A DNA stretch of 64,000 nt, from the NCBI GenBank assembly GCA_032164245.1, contig JAVMKO010000003.1:36207390-36271389 (forward strand). Reading direction: 5' to 3'. Numbering within the stretch: position 1 is the first letter of the stretch; each line of letters opens with the position of its first letter. Positions 36,986 to 48,758 of the stretch are shown here, piece after piece. Under the pieces are notes generated by a model. The model worked only from the letters and a program-made list of their open reading frames with translations. It did no database searches and was not told where the DNA came from. This DNA is from Sternotherus odoratus. Lineage: Eukaryota; Chordata; Testudines; Kinosternidae. A program made the translations under genes and the position numbers.

Positions 36986-37810
36986 TGCACTTGCGGTCTC
37001 ACACACAATTAGTTCTCTTAAGTCATTTGTTTTATTAGTTATTAAAACATATTAAACATAATTAACATGTTTATTCTCCTTAGGATAAGCAGTTAAGGAA
37101 GGTACCTTATTTTACTTATGACCGATTTTTTCATATGCTGACATATGTCTGCTCATTATTCACCAATCTATCTTTCTACTCAACCACAGACCAGGTGCAG
37201 GTCAGGCAAAAGCAATAAAGATTTACCAGTTTATTCCCAGCACACTGCTTGATCAATGCAATTTTGTTTCCTGAGCAAGTAGCTACAGAAGTGATTTTTT
37301 TTTAATTGAATGCAGTTATGTATTTTTATTGCATACTATGAAATGTGAATTTTACAGGACAGTGTGTGCTAGCTTGTGCTAAATAGGAAGGGGATTTTCA
37401 TTTTTAGTGAAATGCAAAAATGATCTGACACGTATCTTGAAGATGATAATGTATGTTGCTTCCCATTCCAGTGTAATTCTTATAATCTCTAAACTGTGCC
37501 TGAAATACTGCTTTAAGTAGAATTATCCTTGCAAGACAGACAGTGACTAGAATTTCTGTCTGAGACTATTTTTGGAGTTTAACTGTGTGTGACTCTTTTA
37601 ACAGAGTAGGGTTACAGTCAGGTTCATTTTCTTTGATCTTTACAAATGCACTGACATTTTAAATTCTCACATCAACTCAGATATTTAAGTCTTCTTGCCT
37701 ATGTTTAATTTGTTTTTATAGTTTGTTTCCAAATGTGAAATTGTTGGAGTTGTTTATTTGTGGGGTTTGGGGAGCAGGTGCATACCCTAGGCTGGTGGAA
37801 AGATGAGTCT

Positions 37811-38093
37811 AGGGGCTGGTCTTCACTAGGGGGGAAGATCAGCTGTAGATACGCAATTTCAGCTAGCATAAGAACGTAGCTGAAATTGGCGTATCTATAG
37901 CCAACTTACCTGCCGTCCTCACGGCAGCAGCGGTTGGCGGTGCGCTCCCCTGTCGACTCCAGCTTACGCCTTTTGGCGAGCTGGAGTTCCGGAGTCGATG
38001 GGGGCGCTGCTGGCGATCGATTTATCTTAAGGAGATGTGATAAATCGATCGCCAAAAGATCAATCCCTCCCCAGCGTAGTGAAGACAAGCCCT
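37811..38093. mobile_element. MITE with three internal hairpins (Harbinger-like)
   Basis: The terminal inverted repeats are CTAGGGGCTGGTCTTCACTA and TAGTGAAGACAAGCCCTAG. Inside are three successive stem-loops: 'gatacgcaatttcagcta' with 'tagctgaaattggcgtatc' (about 37850-37897), 'gtcgactccagcttacgcc' with 'ggcgagctggagttccggagtcgatg' (about 37952-37999), and 'ggcgatcgatttatc' with 'gataaatcgatcgcc' (about 38011-38053). No coding capacity. Confidence 0.72.
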
Positions 38094-40279
38094 AGAATAA
38101 TGCACATGAAAGTGCTTAGATGGCTGCTCCTCAAGAGTGCTCCCAAGACTGCTGCCACCTGCAGGGCTCCCCCAGAAGACAGAAGAACTGCTGCCTCAAG
38201 GGGATCTATCAGGGGCCGAGGAGCTTTAGGCCTGGAGAAACACCAGCAAAATCCTGTGTATCTAGAGGCTCAGTTTCCTGTATGTTCAGCCCCCAAATAT
38301 TGTGTGTCCAGGGGAGTCCCCAAATTCCTTTTTGTCTGGACCTCCTTATGATCACTTATCCTGAAGGCTGCTCTAACTTACACTCTGAGGCAATGGCCTC
38401 CAAGGAACCACAGGGGCAGCTGTGAATAGCCAGGTCATACTACACTTAGTACACCACCTATAACAGGGTATGTTGAAGGAGCAAGTTCTGAACCATTAAC
38501 ACAGCTCTACACCACGCGAAGAATCGCCATTTATTGGGGTTATTCTCTGGTAGCTGCTTTGGCTCTTTTGTGACACATAAAGGGGATATAAAACAACGTT
38601 CAATTAGATCCAAGGCTTCTATTTTGCACTAGTAAGAAAGCTGTGTTTCTTCTTAATGAAGTCAAAAGCTAGAAACTTCTATGATGGACCTGCTGGGACT
38701 GAATTTGCCACCCATTGTAAGGATATATATTGTATTACTATCAAACTGTGAGCTCATCAAGTATGCTCACTACCTCGTGACTAGTGATCTTGCTTGGAGC
38801 AATGATTTTTTCATTGAATTTAATTTTTTTGACAAGGAAATTGCATGATGTTTCTTTTATATTAAATAGCTATTAATTTGTTCAACTGAAATTCAATTTA
38901 CTTGGAAAGATTAGCATGGTATTTTGACAATATAATTATCATTATTTAGATGCATAATTTCTGTTATTGGATGCTTGTTGAGAAGCTGTCTTATATGTGC
39001 CATTGGTTACAGAAGAAAAATAGATGATTTTTGCATACTAATTTGTTTGTTAGTCAATCAGACACAGTAAAAGCTGTCATTCTGCTAAGCGACTTTATGT
39101 ATTTTCTTTACGTTATATGAGTGTTTGTATAGACAAATTAGTTGGAGTTATTGTAGTCTACCTCTTGGCAACAGTCTGTACAAATCGATTGGGTCATGGC
39201 TTGATATTTTCTCAAGGGTATTTAAAAATGAAAACACTGAATTCTCAACTACCAGTATTCCTCCGTGTGTAGCACTTGATACCCATTTTGCACTCACTTT
39301 CCACAGATGTAAATGACTGCACAAAGTACAAGGCAGTGGAAATTCAGGCCTGAAAGTGCTGTGGCTGGACCTGTGCAGGCATAAGAAGGTGGGAGAGGGA
39401 ACTAGGAGTGTTCCTTCCTTGTGCCAAGTACAGGAACTAGCAGCAATGTGACTGTGGAGCTCTGTGCTGGTGTATGACCAGTGGTGGCACTATTCATCCC
39501 ACTGGGCTTAGTGAAGGTGGGACGCTGGTCCTATCCCCAGACAACACCAGCCTGTGGAGTTTGGTAGGAGAAAGGGGTATGCATGTTCTACCCTCTCTCA
39601 GGGTGATGGAGCTACTCTGCTACTGGAAACCACTAGCAGGAATTGGGGTTGAGTCAGTCCGTATCCCTCCTTTGAGCTGTTGCTGTAATACCATCCAGTG
39701 CAGGCTGTAGGCGTATGCCACAATCTGGCCCTTAATATGCTGCAGCTGCAACATCAAAGCCCAGCTGTTATAGATGAAGAGTTTTTAATGATGATGAAGA
39801 GTTTTAAATTAATCTAGTGATGTTCAATAACATTTGCTTGTAGGAGAGGATATTCCCTGAAAAATAGGTGGAATTTTAATGCTCTAGAAATGTCCATCCA
39901 GTAACAAGTCCTGGGAGACTTTAGTAAGGGCCCCTTAATTTATGAGGGCTATAAATAGAAAGACATGTGCATGATTGTTGTTTTAATTGTCCACCCCGCA
40001 GAGGCAAACTTTTACATCTCATATAAAGACTTCTTCAGGGGAATATACTGTTGCTCAAATGCCTTTCTTCCATTACACACAAAAATACCTATAAGTGATA
40101 AATGTAAATGTTATACTCCTTCCGTCATCCAGGAACCACTGATAATCCATGGAAATATTCCTCCTCCTGTTTTCCCCTCTGTCACAGTGAATAAACATTC
40201 CTCCTCATCCCAGACTGTGTGACTGTTATAATGGATTATGCTAGTTTATGTAACACTGTATATATTTACTCTTTTGCAG

Positions 40280-40324
40280 GCTAATCTTTACTTACCACCA
40301 CCTACAGTGACAGAGAGTCAGCTG
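40280..40324 (+). CDS. MLIP: MLIP exon H (45 nt)
   Basis: Acceptor cttttgcag|GCT, donor CTG|gtatgt; phase 0 at both ends, 15 codons: ANLYLPPPTVTESQL. It corresponds to recalled human ANLSSPSSTVSESQL and lies directly upstream, in the protein, of TKPGVIRPV. Confidence 0.93.
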
Positions 40325-40782
40325 GTATGTATCCTGTCTGACCTATGCAGGTTTTCAAATTACAAGCATGAAAACTGAAGGAATTATTGGGTCCTTCCTT
40401 AGTGCTTGGAAGGAAGCTGTGATCCCTGCTTCCAGATGAAAATAATAAAGTATATTATTCCTTCGATACTGAACATGAATTTGAATGCAAAAGTGTGCCA
40501 GATACCTACAAGTGAGGTGGAATCATAGGCCTCTGTTGACTCTGTGGTTTGTCCTAAGAGACTGGGTACCTTGGTGGCCCACTGCCTCTTAGTGGCCATT
40601 TAAAAATCTTTCAGTTTTGTTTGAAAACTTGTTTAAACAGAGGCAAAATTCTGGGGCCCTATTCTCCTTGCTTCTACCTGTTTAAATCAAGAACAGCTAA
40701 ACTGGTGAAAAGTGAGATGAAAACCAGGCCTCAGGAAGAAGCATTTTAAAACTAAAACACAACTTTTATGTAGAGCAACTTC

Positions 40783-41085
40783 ATTTTGTCCTCACAGCAG
40801 CCTTGTGAGGTAAGGAAATCTTATTATCCCTTTACAGATAAGGAACTGTGCCATGTAGTCAGGGCCAGACTGTCATTGTAGCTTGAATCCCATTCAGGCA
40901 ACCAGGACTAGATTTTCAACAGTGTTCAGCACCCAGAACTTCCCATTATAGCACTTACTGCTGCACTTCTCTGAAAATCTGCCATAAGTGACTGGGTCAT
41001 GATGACACAGGAAGCTAGTGACTACGCCAGCTTCCCCCATAGCTCTGGAACACTAATCCAGTACCTTAACCACAAGACCAGTGTT
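40783..41085 (+). mobile_element. MIR-type SINE relic, split
   Basis: CTTATTATCCCTTTACAGAT AAGGAACTG and the preceding 'cctcacagcagccttgtgag' match the MIR core recalled from amniote genomes. A second portion ('ctggaacactaatccagtac', 'cttaaccacaagacc') lies about 120 bp downstream. The two parts are separated by unrelated sequence (about 40868-40988). Very old and non-coding. Confidence 0.55.
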
Positions 41086-41171
41086 GCAAACGTGTGAGCA
41101 AGGGCAGAATATGACAGATGAATATTCAGATACACCAAACAATAGAAGACCAGTCAGCGTTTATAACCATA

Positions 41172-41537
41172 GGCATCGACTCCTTGCGTGCTCCGGGAGC
41201 GCCCATGGGAAAAAAATAGTGGGTGCTCAGCACCTACTGGCAGCCCTGCCAATCAGCTCCTCCCCCTAGTGCCTCCTGCCTGCCAGTGATCAGTTGTTCA
41301 ATGGTGTGCTGGGGAAGGAGAGGGAGAAGCAGGGGCAGGAAGAGGCGGAGGGCGGGAGGGTGGGGTGCACTCGGGGGAGGAAGCTGAACAGGGTGGGCAG
41401 AACAGGGGTATGGGCGGAGCAGGGGGAGGAAGAGGCGGGGCAGGATAGGGCCTCGAGGAAAGCAGTGAAGTGGAAAAGGGGCCTGTGAAGGAGTGGGGGT
41501 CGAGTACTTTTGGGGAAACCAAAGTCGACGCCTCTTT
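41172..41537. mobile_element. hAT-like MITE with GC-rich purine interior
   Basis: The left end ATAGGCATCGACTCC and right end AAAGTCGACGCCTC are inverted. Similar sequences, ATAACCAT and CTAACCAT, lie outside the two ends and may be an eroded 8-bp duplication. The interior is G/A-rich with 'gaagaggcggagg' type repeats. The open frames on both strands are low complexity. Confidence 0.5.
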
Positions 41538-41539
41538 CT

Positions 41540-43873
41540 AACCATCTAAAACAGAGATCATTGAACTGGGGCCCTTGCAGGTTAGTGATAGTAACAGGAA
41601 TTCTAGATGTGGGCTGAAGAGAAGGCTAAATCTATTTCAAACATGTTTTAAAAAGTGAGAGAAACCTAGATAATGCATGGCATGAAACAGCTCATGTGGA
41701 AGGGTGTAGTTTAACTCCTAGGTATTGCATAGCAGTTCTGAGGCAGACTGTCAGGTGATTTAACAGCTTGAAGTGATTTTTTTCTATAATTCAGTCATTA
41801 AGAGAAATATATATATATCATGCAGCTCACTGACTTTCCTAGGTTTAAAGCTGCTTAGCACTAAATTCTGTGAAGTAAATTAAATGGTGACTGAGCAGAG
41901 TAGCAGTTAAACCTTGAGAATTATGGCATTATAACTCCCTTTGTTACAATGCAATCTGAACTTAATTCAGCAATCATTTCCCACCAAATCCTGGCCAGGG
42001 CAGCATCTAGCATGGAACACTTTGCAGTTCCACACAGACAGCGTGTGCTGCTACAGATTCTTCTTCTGGGCCATTAATTTGCCCAATTTGACCACATGGC
42101 ATTTGGACACTGACATCTGAGGAAGCAGAATTTACCTTTATACAAGATTGCTTTCCATCGCTAAACTGTAGCCATTTCTAGGGTGAATTGTAGCCATTAC
42201 TTTTAAGAACACAATACAATAGATCAGGAAAGACAATAAAGAAAGCCTTTGACTGTTGAAACTTCAGCAGGAAATGTAGCTAGGCAGAATATAAATGCTG
42301 TAAGTGGAATAACAAAAAGGTTTCTATTATATGCTGGAATCCCTTGCTGTGTACTAAGGAATGTACCCTTGAGTCCTCTCTCTGAATTGTGTATGGAGGC
42401 TAAGTGGCTTCAGGTCTTGCATATTCCTTTAGTGCAGAGTTAGTTGAAAGTGTCATTTACATTTGTAAAAATGTTGAAAAATTCATACATTTCTTGACAT
42501 TCAAATATTTGTATGTAAATAGAAATAACATCCTGCAGTACAAAGAGATGCCTATCCAGCTATATGAGCTCTGAGATATGTCCTGCTGCTCTCTCAGCAC
42601 AGCGGTGTGCAAAATAATTGTCCTTCCTCCAGGACCTTTAGAGAGACCTGTGAATAATTAGCCAGAGGGGCATACATCCTTTTTTTTTTGCCCCAGGCAT
42701 TTGCCTTCAGACTTCAAGTGCACCTGGTAAAAACTCTATTAGATCCTCATTCATATCATGGAATGTTTTATTGCACTTATAAACTTAAGATTTGGACAAC
42801 AAAAATAAATAAATGAATAGCTTTAATTATACATCTTATCCCTATGATAAATAGTTCATGGGGAAAAAGCAATAATTTAAAACTCAACTAAGCAAAGTGC
42901 CTGAGCCTGTACTTGTAGTGATCAAAACACATCCTTTGGTATATGCAGAACTGAAGTATCATTACTGAGATCTCAGATCAAGCAATGCCTGCAGGTCCAG
43001 TACCCACAAATTTCATGTATGGATTGTGCTTCATCCTTTTCAGTGGGACATACAAAATGATCTAAGGTCTCTTCCTTCCCAGGGCTCAATGCTCAACTGT
43101 GCCCGACAATTGCTGAGCATAAAACATCCATTTGTGGCTCCCTTATCTTGGGGACAGTTTTTTTTTAACCAAATCCGTCAGCTGTGTTATTTAGAGCAGC
43201 CTCAGGGCTTCCTTAATCTGCTGTGGATCGTAAAGACCCCCAGTGGATCATTGCAGCAGCTGGGAATTTCCCAAGCATGTTGTGCTCCATGAGAGACAGA
43301 AACTAACTCACTTCTTTTGTTAAATATTATTGTGTCTGATGGTGTGGGAGTATTGGTTAAGAAGACAAATTGACAAAAAGAAACAATGAATAGAATGCGC
43401 TCAAAATGCAATCCTCTGTGAAGCGTCAGGAAACAAAATTCATACTTACAGGAAGACTGCTATAAAATAAAGAGGTTTAATGACTGTGATGAGCAGTGCA
43501 CACCCTTTGAAACCATATTAAATCCCAGCATAGTTATCATAAGACCAATTCCTAAAATCCCAAATAAACAGAAGAAGCAGTGATCTAGACGGTGGAACAA
43601 GAGAGCTCTAGAGAAAGGTGGGACCTCAGTTCACAAGAATTGAGAGGACAACTAGGTCCCTCTAGAGCCTGCTTCACTAATGGTAGCCCCAATTCATTAC
43701 TAATAAATTGGCAACCTCTACGCAAAGAAGGCTACTGGGGAAATGTTCTGCGTTTCACCCCTGTGGATTGCCATGGACTTGCAGGGGCGAAAAAAAATTG
43801 CAGGCCTGTTATTTACCAGGCTGCACGTGGCAATAGACTATATTGGTAAGAGATGCAAGGAGAGTGTGGGTCA
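41540..43873 (+). other. Intron segment without recognised features
   Basis: No exon, RNA gene or recognised repeat. The frames around 43026-43411 overlap on opposite strands and lack splice context. Confidence 0.45.
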
Positions 43874-44600
43874 GGACGCGAGCTGCAGACACACACACAC
43901 ACACACACACAACTAAGATTAATCAATTTAAAGTTTTATTGGGGATAATTACAAGGGGTAAGGGAGCAGTTTTTTGATTAACTAATAGACTTAATTAAAC
44001 TTAAAACACACAATGACTAAAATACCTAGTAACAATATTTATAAACAGATACAGCATTTAGCAATAATCGATACTTACAAATACAAACCAATGCATAACG
44101 ACCGGCAAACGTAGAAGCTCGGTTTGAAAACACGTGAGCTGAGAGAGAGGCTTCGAGGTGATCAGGCTCGGTTACGGGGGTACACCGGATACACGGGATT
44201 CATTTTCATTTTTCCTCTCTCTGTCTGCACATGGCAGGCAGATCCATAAGTACCAACTATGACATCACAGAAGTGTCATAGGGGACAGGGCCCAAAACTT
44301 GTTTGTGTTTGCTTCTGATTGGCACAAGCAAAGTTTACACCAAGTAGGGGAGCAGGTGCCTCAAAGTCTGGCTTCGCCCCCAAAAGGTGAGGAAATGCAT
44401 AGTGTTATAGAATGCATGCGAAACTGAATGACAAAAGAAGAGGCCAGGGCAATACCGGTATGGGCAAGTGTTACAGGATGCAGACAGGACCTCATCTGAA
44501 CAACCCCGAGCTTGGGGTTTCTACCTACATGGTTCCTGGCAACCACGCTCCATACTTCATTTGCTTTTGGTTTATTTGGGGGTTTAAGCTATCGAACACA
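43874..44600 (-). mobile_element. LTR-like segment, antisense
   Basis: It contains a (AC)n run (43889-43910), then AAAGTTTTATTGGGGATAAT (minus-strand AATAAA) followed by A-rich sequence, as in other antisense LTRs of this window, and 'cataacgaccggcaaacg'. The left end may be TGTGGGTCAGGACGCG. The right end is unresolved. Confidence 0.4.
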
Positions 44601-44907
44601 GAGGGATCTTTCAAGTCTCATCTACTCTAATCTTTCAGCTGATTAGCACATGTGCCTGTGTACATTCCAAACAGGCAAACTGAGGAGCATGTGAGAGGTA
44701 GAGTAGGGCTGAGAGGCTGGGTTTTGGCAGGGCCAGCGACAGGAATTTTGGGGCCCCGTATGCAGATCGTGTGGGCCCCCCCCGGCCGGTCTCAAGGATA
44801 AAACTTGAGTCAAACAAAATTCTGACAGGTGGTTGTTCTGTTTCTGTTGTCTAAATTAATAAATGAAGTGTCTCTAGGAAGGGTTTTCTATTTGTTGTCC
44901 TTTAGAA

Positions 44908-45166
44908 CAGCATTCCTCAAAGTTTTTTCCTGGCGGCCCCTTTCTGTGGTCCCACGTCTACTTGCAGCCCTCAGGTATGTCTGCCAAAAGGCTGCCTAAT
45001 TGAAAGCTTCCACTTTCAGTGGCATTTCAGCGGGACAAAAATGGACCGCTTACAATTTCGGCAGCGGCCCAGGGCTGATCCCACAGAGGCACCGGGGTCT
45101 CGTGCACCTTAGTGAGGGGTTTTGTGCACCCCATGGGATGCACACCTGCCACTTTGAAGACCACTG
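44908..45166. mobile_element. hAT MITE (259 bp) with near-perfect 8-bp duplication
   Basis: The left end CAGCATTCCTCAAAGTT and right end CTTTGAAGACCACTG are imperfect inverted repeats of the CAGTGGTTCTCAAACTTT type. The flanks are CTTTAGAA (44900-44907) and CTTTAGAG (45167-45174), 7 of 8 identical, as expected of a hAT insertion. The interior includes 'tttcggcagcggcccagggc'. Confidence 0.8.
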
Positions 45167-45174
45167 CTTTAGAG

Positions 45175-46722
45175 GAGCGGCTGTGAGCTCTGATAGGCAG
45201 CAGTTATATCAGGCATTATGGACATGATGATGAACCGAACAAGCCAAATCTTGGGCAGTTCTGAGTACCAGCTGAGTGTATGCAGCCCAGTTGTGATTAT
45301 GGGAGTGGGGTGTGTCCAGTGGCTATTCAGAACCTTCTATGGGATTGGTCCAGGTTGAATACATATTGTAATGGCCAGATATAAGGCAAAGCACAAGAAT
45401 GTGACTCAGTTTAAAATGTAGCAATAATCACACTTGATATTTGTTAATAATGGCAGAAGGTTTTATAGGGAGATGACTGATTCATACATAATTCAGTCCT
45501 TTTTTGATGTTTTTTTAATGAGCAGATGATTTGTTTACAAAAAAGATTATCATTAAGGAAGAAGCATTTCACTTTTATCTTTTAGAAATACTTTTTCATA
45601 GTTTGATTTCAGCATCTGGCCATTTAAAGCTCTACTTGTATGAGGGTAAAGTGAACCACGCTGGAATGACCGTATTATTGATATCCCCTCCAAACTAATT
45701 TGCTTTGAAAGAGTTTTGTGCTATGCCGTGTCAGAATTCCTTGCAGGCAGGATAGAGTATCTATGTAGGCACTAAGGAATGGGTTTCCCTTGGTTCTCAT
45801 ACAGATGCCAGCCAGCATAATATCTGGAGTGTATCCACAAACCTACAGGAAGGCCCTGCCAATCAAAGGAAACTAGATTAACTTATTTCTTAGCATAGGT
45901 AGCAGGTAGAGGAGGAAGTTGAGCCATCTGAAGACCTCATGATGGGGAGCTATTTTCTGGAGAAGCCAGCAGACAGAGGCAACCAGAGTGGTTTGAGATC
46001 CCATCTCCCAGTGCAGGAAGTAGAGAGAGAAGGTAGTTGGATGAGGTGGGGTCATGGAGAGAGCAGCACCATTGAAGGGAGCATGGATGGATAAAAGAGG
46101 GGGGTGAGAGTATGAGTGGATGAGAGATAGGTGTGATAAGGAGACAGAATGGCAAAATCTAAGACGGGAAGAAGAGAAAAAGGGAGGAGAGATGATACAA
46201 GGAAGGAGGAATAATTAGAACACGGAGTGAGAAATTAGGAAAGACAAAATAATGGAACAAAATATCCAGAAAGAGAGGAGATGAGGAGGATATAGAGATA
46301 GACACAGAAAGAGTGCATACAGACGAGAAAAGATTAGGTAGAAATCAAAGTCTCAGGGAGAGAGAGGTTTTAAAAAGGACTTGGATTTAATCAAAGGTTT
46401 AGGGATTTAGTAGGGCAGTAGTAAGTCAAAATAATCTGAAAATCTACCCAGCCTTTAGGCAAGTAAGGAGGGTAGCACCCAACCCCTGACCTCACTTCAT
46501 TGGCTTTTTATCTTTCTGTAGTCTCTTATCCCCAAACAGCATTTTCAGTAGCAACCAGTTCCTCGAAAAAACTAATTTCTCATTCTACCTATGCTCAGAA
46601 AGACAGCGTGAACTTTTAGGTGTATGTATAACTTTATAGTGCCCCATTTCCTGTACTGTGGGATAATATGTTCTAGTGAGGTTATTTGAACAATGAACAA
46701 GGTAATGCTGCTGCCCTCCATT
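45175..46722 (+). other. Intron segment without recognised features
   Basis: Includes a purine-rich stretch (about 45980-46370, many 'gagaggag' runs) but no exon or identified repeat family. Confidence 0.45.
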
Positions 46723-46798
46723 GTAAAGTGCTTTGAGATTTATTGGTGAAAAGGACTATATCAGAGCTAGGTATTATTATTTATTAATAATAATAGAA
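46723..46798 (+). mobile_element. Ancient L2/CORE-SINE 3' tail
   Basis: TTGTAAAGTGCTTTGAGATT, then 'ggactatatcagagctaggt' and an ATTATTATT-type tail match the conserved 3' end shared by L2-type LINEs and CORE SINEs, as recalled. Short relic. Confidence 0.5.
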
Positions 46799-47917
46799 AA
46801 AGCAAGAGGTGAATATGTGCCTGCATCCATTCCTTGTAGAGTACATCAGTCACGTACAATGCCTGTCCATTACTGTAACCTTTACATTTTTGGGGTGATG
46901 ATATTGTGACTCAGCCCTGCATGGCAAAGGAGAATCTCAGCTTGCTTAAGGGCACTCTACAGATTGTCAATTGTGCTGTCTGCTTGCAAAGGAAGAGCTC
47001 AGGCTTCTGTTTTTGAACTGATGATTTTGTTAGAACTTGGTAAGGAGCTAATGCTGTATTTCAAATTCTGATTGCTAGTTGATGTGTGTCAGACTGTTGG
47101 CAGCGTATGACTCATCTCACTGTGGGCACTTGACATCAGTGTTCTTTAGAAAATACAGCCCTAAAAGCATTTTCTACAATGTGCTTTTGAAGGCAGTGCT
47201 TCATCTGTAAAGATAGCTTCTTCTTGATGATTTCAGGTAGCTCAATGGACTTTTAATTACATAGTTGTGTAAGACCTTTAGGAGGCCAAGGGTGCTTCTG
47301 TATGTACACTAATTTGATAATAACTATGCCATTCTAATCCTGTATTTTAATTTATTTTTTATATTTAACTTTTTGTTAGAAAGTAGAGAAAAACACTCCT
47401 TCGCAAATCTTCCACAGCCATTTTGAGTGGGGAGAAAACCATGGAGTACTAAATTCCCTCTTCACCCTTTGGAAAGAATGGTCATTTACTCCCAAGCATA
47501 AGCTAATTAATGAGCTAAATGGGCATTGGATAGGCACTAACCTGTTAAATTCCATAATCAAAACATCATCTTTTAAATGCAATTTGACTATTCATCACTC
47601 TTCTTGAAATTATTTATATTTATAATCCATCTTAACTGAAACAAGACATGGATGTGAAAGGGGTACAAAGCTAGGAGGAGGGTAGACATGTGTAGTACTA
47701 GTTCAAGACCGTTCGTAACTTAAACTAACATCCCAATATCAATAATCTCAAAACCCACATTTAATTTCAAAACCCTTCTGTATTTTAAACAGTTCAGTCA
47801 TATTACTTTTTGATGGAAGATGATTTAGGTTATATCAGTTCAGTTTTGTCAAACTCTGCACATCTGTGAATTCTCTGGAATTTATTTATCAGTTTTTGTG
47901 GCCCTACCTTCTACTTT
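46799..47917 (+). other. Intron segment without recognised features
   Basis: No exon, RNA gene or recognised repeat family. Confidence 0.45.
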
Positions 47918-48758
47918 CACCAGCAACCACACAAGAAAAATATCAACACAGGAACCTGTCCTTGCAACAAATCTCGATGCCAACTCTGTCCACATATCTA
48001 TTCCAGTGACACCATCATAGGACCTAATCACATCAATCATGCCATCAAGGACTCGTTCACCTGCACATCTACCAATGTGATATATGCCATCACTTTCCAG
48101 CAATGCCCCTCTGCCATGTACATTGGCCAAACCTGAGAGTCTCTATGCAAAAGAATAAATTGACACAAATCTGACATCAGGAGTCATAACATTCAAAAAC
48201 TAGTAGAAGAACACTTCAACCTCTCTGTTCACTCAGGAACAGACTTAAAGGTGGCAATTCTACAACAGAAAAGCTTCAAAAACAGACTCCAAGTAGCAAC
48301 TGATGAACTGGAATTAATTTGAAAACTGGATACCATTAACTTGGGCTTGAAAAGAGACTGGGAGTGGTTGGGTCATTACACAAATTGAATCTATTTACCC
48401 ATGTTAAATATTCCCCGACTGTTACTTACACTTTCTTGTCAACTGTCTGATATGGGCCATCTTGATTATCACTACAAAAGTTTTTTTCTCCTGCTGATAA
48501 TAGCTCATCTTAATTAATTAGCCTCTTAGACTTGGTATGGCAACTTCCAATTTTTCATGTTCTGTGTGTGTGTGTGTGTATAATATATCTATCTATCTAT
48601 CTTTCTATTGTATGTTCCATTCTATGCATCTGATGAAGTGAACTGTAGCCCATGAAAGCTTATGCTCAAATAAATTTGTTAGTCTCTAAGATGCCACAAG
48701 TACTCCTCATTCTTTTTTGCGGATACAGACTAACACAGTTGCTACTCTGAAACCTGTC
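47918..48758 (+). mobile_element. Penelope-like element, GIY-YIG endonuclease and 3' tail
   Basis: The longest single-orientation PLE copy here. The frame reads CPCNKSRCQLCPHIYSSDTI (Cys-rich linker), NVIYAI and YIGQT (GIY-YIG signature near 48077-48130), HKSDIRS, EEHFNLSVHS, LQQKSFKNRL, DELELI, KLDTINLGLKRD and WEWLGHYTN. In-frame stops at 48134, 48161 and 48320 make it non-functional. About 300 bp of 3' sequence, a TG/TATC microsatellite and the tail GCGGATACAGACTAACACAG follow. The reverse-transcriptase domain is absent (5' truncation). Confidence 0.92.
48562..48605. repeat. (TG)n and (TATC)n microsatellite inside PLE
   Basis: A TG run of about nine units followed by 'tataatata' and TATC units, at the same place in the PLE 3' region where the copy at 54043 carries TCTG/TATC. 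Confidence 0.9.

Larger units (their letters stand above)
35961..40279 (+). other. MLIP: MLIP intron between exons G and H
   Basis: A 4.3-kb intron starting gtaagt and ending cttttgcag. It holds the AC microsatellite and the three-hairpin MITE listed separately. Otherwise no exon or recognised repeat is seen, apart from a diffuse 'gtaaatgactgcacaaagta' relic near 39310. Confidence 0.6.

Noticed and set aside
41234..41545. 103-codon Pro-rich frame on minus and 64-codon Gly/Glu-rich frame on plus
   Set aside because: Purine-rich interior of a hAT-like MITE; composition alone keeps the frames open.
47882..48130. 82-codon minus-strand frame
   Set aside because: It is the complement of the PLE GIY-YIG coding strand; the plus strand carries the recognised motifs.
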